NCBI GenBank assembly: GCA_013399895.1
Contig: VXBA01005873.1
Location: forward strand, 79,161 to 143,160
Source of the DNA: Serilophus lunatus
Taxonomy: Eukaryota > Chordata > Aves > Passeriformes > Eurylaimidae
DNA length: 64,000 nucleotides
Direction: 5' to 3'
This document shows positions 57,549 through 64,000 of the stretch, piece after piece; positions within the stretch are counted from its first letter, which is position 1, and every line of letters starts with the position of its first letter. Made by a program: the position numbers and the translations under genes. The notes below the pieces were generated by a model that was not told the origin of the DNA, made no database searches, and saw nothing but the letters and a program-made list of their open reading frames with translations.

Positions 57549-59912
57549 AAATTACTTCTCTCTTCAAAAGGCAACAGACAATGGCACAGAGGCCCTGGCT
57601 CCAGCAAACAAGGCATCAGTAAGAAATCAATACGGCCCAGAGGCACCGCCTGTGCTTCACCACCACCACCACTGCACAACTACAAGGTGTCAAGATTGCT
57701 CAGGGTTTCCCTCTCCAAATTCTCTCTTTAATAGCAAGTCCCTACTTCTTTTCATCTTGTCAGCAGACAGCTGATAACAAGATCATTCCCATTACTCCAT
57801 CATAACTCAAGTGAAATCTTCCATACTTTTCCATTACTTCACTGAGGAAACTGCCTAAAACATGCAGGAAATCTATTTCCAAGCTCTTCCTTAGTTCCTT
57901 ACCTATTAAGCAAACTTTGGTATCAAGTAGTCCAGCTAGAACTACTCTTTGTAAACCAAATCTCTAAGAGAAATTACCTGGGAACTGCACAGAAATCCTT
58001 CCGCAAAGAGCAGTACACGGCCTGATAAACCTATGGCTGTGCTATGCAATCCCATCTGGGGTTCAGAATTCAGGAGCTGGATCACACTGTTTCCTTTCAG
58101 CTACACTGCTATTAAAATACCTCCCAACAATTTCCCAGACTCATCTGCAATTCAGAAACAAACTGAACACACTATTTGAAACACAGATTATTAACCAAGC
58201 ATTTAGGAAAAGAAAAGTTTTTTACTAACTGAGGAGATTTAAAACCAGAGCTAACATGAAGCTGCACCACCAAGAACAGAAGGCAGACATGGACATGGAG
58301 ACTCCACCATCCCGGGCTCTGAACTGGAACAAAGGAGTTGAATACAACCTTAATGTGAGGTAGCTAATTAAACTCCCAGTAATCAGAGGCATGTTGTTCC
58401 TACCTGTACCTCTGGCATAATCAAACAGGTCATATTTATTTACAAACAGCAGTTGAAAGAGAAGTTTGGGGAGTCTGGGCAGGGAGGGACTAATTAGTGG
58501 CATCCAGGACCCCATGGCAAGTGGGGGACAAAGGGAGCAAAGCACAGCTCCGGTGTGTCCTGGTGCAATAAATACATCACCTGGTGCAGTAAAGGTTGGC
58601 ACCAAACCAAGTGCTTCCCACATCCATGGGTTTTCCTGCTGGATCTCCACCCTTCACACCAGGAGGCAGAGCCAAGCACTGAGGTACAATGTGAAACAAA
58701 GCATCCACATGGGTGGAATTGGGCACAGGTGAAGGTGGCACAGGTGTGTGTGCCTTGTCACGGGGTTTGGGACTTGCTGTGACCTTGGAACTAACAGGGA
58801 AAAATTAGTCTGTAACGTCAAAGAGCTCCTTGAAACAGGAGACATTACAAACGGCAATAGGACAATGCAACAGGGGAGTTTCATTACCACAGTCAGCTTT
58901 AGAACCATCATTACCACACAAACAGAACACACATAAGGCAGGAAAAGCATATTCACTTTCATGGCACATGGGTTTTTTTTCTTTAAATGTTTCTTTCCAG
59001 CACATGCCAGAGGTGAGTGAAATGCAGAGAATGCAAACATTTAGAAGAGCCACAGCCATTTAAACAAAACCCCATTCCCCACATTATGACATTTTTAACT
59101 CACCCTCAACTCACTCAGTATTTCACACCTGATACTTCTAATGTTTTCAACTTGTATCTACACACTCTTCTTTGTGCATGATTGAAGAAAATAAAGCTAT
59201 GTCAAAACCCAAGAAAACAAGTAACTCAGAAGTCACACCACAGAACATTTACTGGAACACAAAAAAGTGTAATTAAGAATGAAGAGACTCCAAGACACAG
59301 AACACTACACTATACCAGAGCATGGATTTTGTTATTGCTGAGGTTGAAAATACAAAATACCTGGATGCAAGCCTCTGTCCTCCTGGTTAGCCCTGCACAA
59401 GCTGTTTTACCCACAGCTAGAACCACCTGGAAAAACTTCTCCTCTCTTCTGGGCCTCTCAGCACCCAGAAAATCCTTGAAATCCCATCCTTCAACCAAGA
59501 CTGGAAATGTCAGGCTGTAACCAGATCAGTGACCTGTCCCCTCTGGGACCCTGCCAGCCCTTCAGGGAAAGAGAGGAGGCTTCCACAGTCCCCCAGCACA
59601 ACTTCTCAGTGCTTCAGCACGTCCCTCACCGTGCAGAGGGGGAGCAGCCCGCTGCCCACGCTGGGTTCTGTCTGTGGCCACCAGAGCCTTCCACACGTTG
59701 CTGGGCAGCTCGGCAGACTCCACCCTCGGCAAAAAGCCGTTTGCAAACACCCACCGGCATCAAGTTGCACACCCGGTGACACAGAGAACTCCCCTCCCGG
59801 TGAGCAGGGAGTCCCTGGGAGCGGGGGTTCGCTCCCAAACACGTGCCCCAGCACAGCCACCCCGGGCTGTCCCTGCTGGCCCCCAGCAGCAGCCGTGTGA
59901 CACTGGGAGCAG

Positions 59913-59923
59913 ATGACTCAGCA
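59913..59923. promoter_or_regulatory. MARE/NF-E2-like motif (ATGACTCAGCA) in RC3H1 intron 1
   Basis: An exact ATGACTCAGCA, the site bound by small-Maf heterodimers (NF-E2, NRF2, BACH) and, through TGACTCA, by AP-1. It lies about 1 kb inside the gene from the promoter, in a local GC-rich stretch. Function is inferred from the motif alone. Confidence 0.3.
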
Positions 59924-60839
59924 CACACCTCAGGGGCACTCCGGGCTCAGCTCCTGCTCCTCCCTTCTACTTATTCCCACTGCATTTCGTTGCTTTTCTT
60001 ACCCAAACAGTACCGTCACCTCCTGCACCAAAATTCGGAATAATAATTTTTATTGTCTCCTTTTCTTTCAGCCCTGAAGTGGCTCCATTTTTGCTGAGCC
60101 TCACTCAGAACTGAACTGAGTGGAGCTTCCTGTTGCAGTTCCCAGTGAACACAAGTAAAGCCTATTTAGTGCTAAGCTTAACACCACAGCAGCTCCTCTG
60201 TGCCAAAACAAACCCGGGCTTGCCAACTGATCTGCTCACGCAAATACAGCTCTTGGCTAATCTATTATTTAATCTAATCAAGAAAGCAGCGTTTCATTAA
60301 TTCCTCTAAAGACTCTTACTCCTGGAGAATAACTTGCACATTTCTCAGGAAAAGCAACCAGACGCAGGTTTCTCTCCCGTGAGACTGGTTCTGGGACACA
60401 CTAACTATTTAAAAATGCTTGGAGACTATAAAGAAATCAATTCAATTATCAGACAAGAGTGAAACAATTCCTAACCCCCAAGGACCAGAGACTCCCAGCA
60501 GTTCCAGCCCAGAGCTGAAACCCTCCCTTCACACCTGCCTGGTGCTAAAAAGGCATTTTTGCCAGTGTTTCACAGAACCTTTTTGCTTTCCCCTCCAGTG
60601 TGCTCACTGTAGTCAACAGCATTTCTCAGGACACTTAACTATCTTTCTTCTTTTCCCGGAGCTTTCAGAAGTCCTGTATTTCAATTTAGGGAAAAACTGA
60701 CCTGTCAACCCATGGCAAACCCTAACCAGCCAAAAGTAATGGGTTTTTATTACAAACACCCCGTCCTGCCAACTCCACAGTTCACAGCAAAGGACAAATC
60801 ACGCCGGCTGTGTTTTCCACCTGGAAAAAAAACCCCTGC

Positions 60840-61070
60840 CGAGCCAGGAGAAGCGCCCGCCCGCCCAGACAAGAGCAAGGCACTCACCTGCGGCCGGGCA
60901 GCTCCGTGTCCGGCCCATGCCCCCGGCCCAGCAGCGGATCCCCGGGGGATGGAGGGCCCCGCTGCCCGCTGCCCTCCCGGCTCCTGCCCCGCGCAGGCGC
61001 CGCGCTCCCGGCCCGCCCCGCGCCCGGCACCGCCCGCATCACGCACCCCTCCGCTCTCCTGCTTAACACC
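60840..61070. promoter_or_regulatory. RC3H1: CpG island, RC3H1 promoter
   Basis: A compact GC- and CpG-rich island at the 5' end of RC3H1. It contains an NRF1-like GCGCAGGCGC (60991-61000) and SP1-type GC boxes (around 61011-61020 on the minus strand). No TATA box stands out, as is usual for a housekeeping-type promoter. The transcription start is probably between about 60950 and 61070. Confidence 0.75.
60888..61050 (-). other. RC3H1: RC3H1 non-coding exon 1 (5' end approximate)
   Basis: On the minus strand the island ends in CGGCCGCAG|gtgagtgcc, a near-consensus splice donor at 60887. That makes the upstream GC-rich sequence a good first exon for RC3H1, whose start codon lies in a later exon. 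The 5' limit cannot be read from sequence. Confidence 0.6.
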
Positions 61071-64000
61071 TACAGCCATCAACACCAGCGGGATTCTGCC
61101 CCAAACCTACAGCGGGGGTTCAAGATCGACTCGGTTTTGTCCTCGGGAATTTTTGTTTTGGCTGCGAAAATAAAGGAAGTTGGTGTGACTTCGTGCAAAA
61201 GTCTTACTCGGGAGTGCGTGAAGTACAAACGGAGCCGGTTAAGGACGAGAGGTGTTATTCCTTGTTTGAACCTTCCTGCCTCGGAACAACTCAGGAACCA
61301 AACTAGCACCATAGCAACTCTCCCCAAAGAGGCTCTAAAACCAGTTGACAATGATTTGAGCTCCACAACATCCCGTGAGGTAAGAGCTCATGCCTTACTG
61401 CACAACAGAAAACTGCTGAGGAGTTATTTTTCCAGAGTTTTAACAGGAAAAACATGGACTGAGAGCTCACAGATCATTTTCTTGACCTCTTACTCTCACC
61501 CAACACTCAATCGTTAGTCTTGCACCACTAAAATACATGTGTAGAGCAAGCTCAAATCTCCCTGCTCATACCCTCCAAAACATAAAACCTGCATGTGATC
61601 CAGATATCCTACATCCCTTACAGCTCATTTCAAAGAAAGGGGAAGAGACCAACACTGACTAGTGAACAGTTTCATGATCTATCAGGCAGAAAATGTTTTC
61701 TACCAATCCTAACGATTCCCAAGCCCACACGATTAATTCTACAGAGTTAATAGCAGACAAGCATCTCTACCACACGTTCCTTTCATTGCAAATTAAGAGT
61801 TCTTGCACTCGTCAATGCAAATGACTGTGGCATTAAACACACTGATTAAACCAAGATGAAAAAACGAGGAAGAAACAGATTAACAGAAGAAGGCAGAAGG
61901 CACTTCAAATATCCACAACAATTTTCAGAATGGAGACTTTGGTTCAAGCTGTCAGATCTTCAGGAGTCCTCAATTCTGCTGTCAAGGAGGCACAAAATAA
62001 TCTGCTTTTGCCAGAGCTGATCCGTGTTTGAAAGGAGCCATGGCAAAGATAAAGAGGCCAAGCTTGGAAGTGTTCACACATTTGGGAGAAGTCACTGCTC
62101 TTCCTGACTCATTCCTTTCTAAGACATTCCAGCTGAACTGGTTACACACTTAGCCTGCCTGGAGTTCTATACATAGACCTTCCTTAATAAACCCAGGTAG
62201 GCAGAAATGTGGGTGGACAGCAGTTGCACAACCTCGTTTTAACTGAAATGAGGCAACAAATCAGCCACACAAGCAGCTCATCTAAAATAAAATTCCAAGT
62301 AGGAGACTTCAGGAAGAGAAAGCACAACAGGCAAAACTTATTTTCCATGTGCCCTTTAGTCATCTGATGCATCACAGCCGTACCAGGATTGGCATCTGCT
62401 GAGCAGAAACCATATTAAAAATGAAAATTACCAGGGCCAGGAGCACTCCTTGCCACGCAGGAATTGATCTACACTTACATGACAACTACTCCTACAGGCC
62501 CCTGGGGGATGAACAGTAAAGTAAGGAAAAGAGAGGGAAGATCCTGTTGCCACTGCAGTGCCTGTATCATTTTGTAGACATGAATCATTTATTTAAGACC
62601 CAGCACAATTCAATGAAAGTATAAAAAACTCGACTTAACAACAGAAGTATAAAGTACTGTTTCCACCCACTCTCCAGTAAGTCTCCCCTCTTGATTCAGC
62701 AGCTCTGATTCTGCCTCGATGGCAGTGACATTCAGCTGCAATAGCACTGAAATAAAGGGACGCAGCAGGGCAGAGCACAGCCTGGCTGGAGACTGGTCAA
62801 GAGACATCTGAGAAGGCTCTGCATCCACAGCACAACCTTCAACAATTATCCCCCAGACCCAGCAGACGTTTGGAAAAGAAATACTCTCTCTGAAAAGAAA
62901 AATAATCCAGAAATTGGTGGTGTTTTTTGTAGTGTACTGTGAAAATATTACTGGAAATACGTATTTGAAAACCTTGCAGGGCAAGAATGGAGTAAGAGTC
63001 TGAACTTCCTCCCCACCTCCTTCCCGTTATGTTCAAGAGCCAGCATTTCACTTGTACTTCTCCTAAACGTGTTTCAAACTACCTGGCAGACTTAAAAAAG
63101 CCAAAAATTCCAGGTGCAATGGGAAGGGAGTGCTGGAATATACCCAAAGAGCACTGTTAAGTGACTATAAATGCTACTGCCAAGCATGGGTGAGAAGAGG
63201 CTTCTGTTGCAAAGTGCCAAAGGTCAAAGTAAAATCCCATTTTACAGAGAACTCCATAAGTGTTCATAAAACAAGTATTTTCAGTGCCCATTTGAAAGCT
63301 GCTCCAAACTTCTTTGTATGAGGGAGTTTTTCCTCCCTTTTTGTTTCTCCAATTTGGAGGTGGTTTTCTTGTCACTTGGCAGATGCTGCCCCCATTTTAA
63401 AAACAGATATCAGAGCTTCATGTTCATAACTGTTTACATAAGCAGACTCTAATAAAGCTTCAGTTATTCTATTTACCTTCAAAGCAATTTATTTTGGAAG
63501 GCTGCACTTAAACATCAAAAACATCTTTTAGTAAAAGCACAAAGTCATCCAAGACCAGGGAAAACTAATGAATTTTTAAACAAACTACCAATGTAGCTGC
63601 TTGTCTGCCTGTTTAATTCATGAGTTTATTTTAAATGTATTATAATCACAAGACTGTTTTGTACATAATGCAGAACAAGATAACCCATCTCCAGTCTACT
63701 GCACTTCCAAAAGGTAATGGAGCACTAGTTTGGTGCTCCACATTTCATCATACCAGGAGTCTACAATGAAAGAATATTTTTCACCCCCCTGAGCCTGTTT
63801 GGTAGTAAAACACAATCTGGGTTTTCCTCATGTCTCCCAGATCACAACTGAGGTCCAGTTGCACTCATCCTGTCCAGAACCAAGGAAATTGTTGCAAGAC
63901 CTGTGAAACGAGTGCCTTTGTGGCCAAGAAGGCCAATGTGCTCCTGGGGTGCCTTGGGAAGGGCGGGTCAGGGAGGGGGTGCTGCCCCTCTGCTCAGCCC
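61071..64000. other. Region upstream of RC3H1, no gene recognised
   Basis: Sequence past the promoter is AT-rich again. I found no exon with recognisable similarity on either strand, no CR1 copy and no RNA gene. The last 60 bases turn G-rich but are cut by the window edge. Confidence 0.6.

Larger units (their letters stand above)
55844..60887 (-). other. RC3H1: RC3H1 intron 1
   Basis: About 5 kb between non-coding exon 1 and the exon with the start codon. It contains a short CR1 end near 57490, a moderately GC-rich stretch at 59600-59960, and a MARE/NF-E2-like motif at 59913. No coding exon seen. Confidence 0.6.

Noticed and set aside
59507..59928. Several 80-120 codon frames on both strands in the GC-rich part of RC3H1 intron 1
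   Set aside because: Overlapping frames on both strands are expected from GC-rich composition; no similarity or splice support.
60568..60576. Another TTCACAGAA (decay-element core on the minus strand)
   Set aside because: It is in RC3H1 intron 1, removed by splicing, and its flanks do not extend the stem.
1..64000. CRISPR arrays, operons, tRNA or rRNA genes, phage or bacterial elements
   Set aside because: None seen. The window is vertebrate nuclear DNA with spliced genes and CR1 retroposons.

Overview
This window looks like a piece of a bird nuclear genome. It is AT-rich, intron-rich sequence with two multi-exon genes on the minus strand. It also carries at least seven scattered CR1 retroposon 3' ends, of the avian type that ends in ATTCTGTG-like octamers. 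The gene order matches mammalian 1q25: antithrombin (SERPINC1) lies just downstream of Roquin-1 (RC3H1), both in the same direction. The species cannot be named from the sequence alone.

Layout, low to high coordinate. 1-7150: intergenic or upstream-gene 3' sequence with no exon I could support, a CR1 fragment, and a short GC-rich block near 4480-4680. 7154-11499: SERPINC1, with six coding exons and intact frame from a signal peptide to the Arg-Ser reactive bond. 11500-17550: the SERPINC1 upstream region, where its first exon is unresolved, plus two CR1 copies. 17550-24128: probable long RC3H1 3' UTR. 24129-55741: the 19 coding exons of RC3H1, whose splice phases all agree and give 1,123 codons plus a stop. 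55742-60887: first intron and 5' UTR. 60840-61070: CpG island with the RC3H1 promoter and non-coding exon 1. 61070-64000: upstream sequence without a recognised gene.

The two genes are not functionally linked. SERPINC1 encodes a secreted, heparin-activated inhibitor of clotting proteases. RC3H1 encodes a cytoplasmic RNA-binding RING protein that destabilises mRNAs carrying stem-loops, a post-transcriptional brake on immune activation.

I found no new multigene system. The observations most worth checking are two hairpins in the RC3H1 3' UTR that fit the constitutive decay element bound by Roquin itself (possible self-regulation), loss of a heparin-contact arginine and rearranged N-glycosylation sites in antithrombin, a proline-rich segment of Roquin-1 that I cannot find in this locus, and a GC-rich internal Roquin exon with long overlapping ORFs. 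Comparisons with human proteins are from memory, without alignment software.
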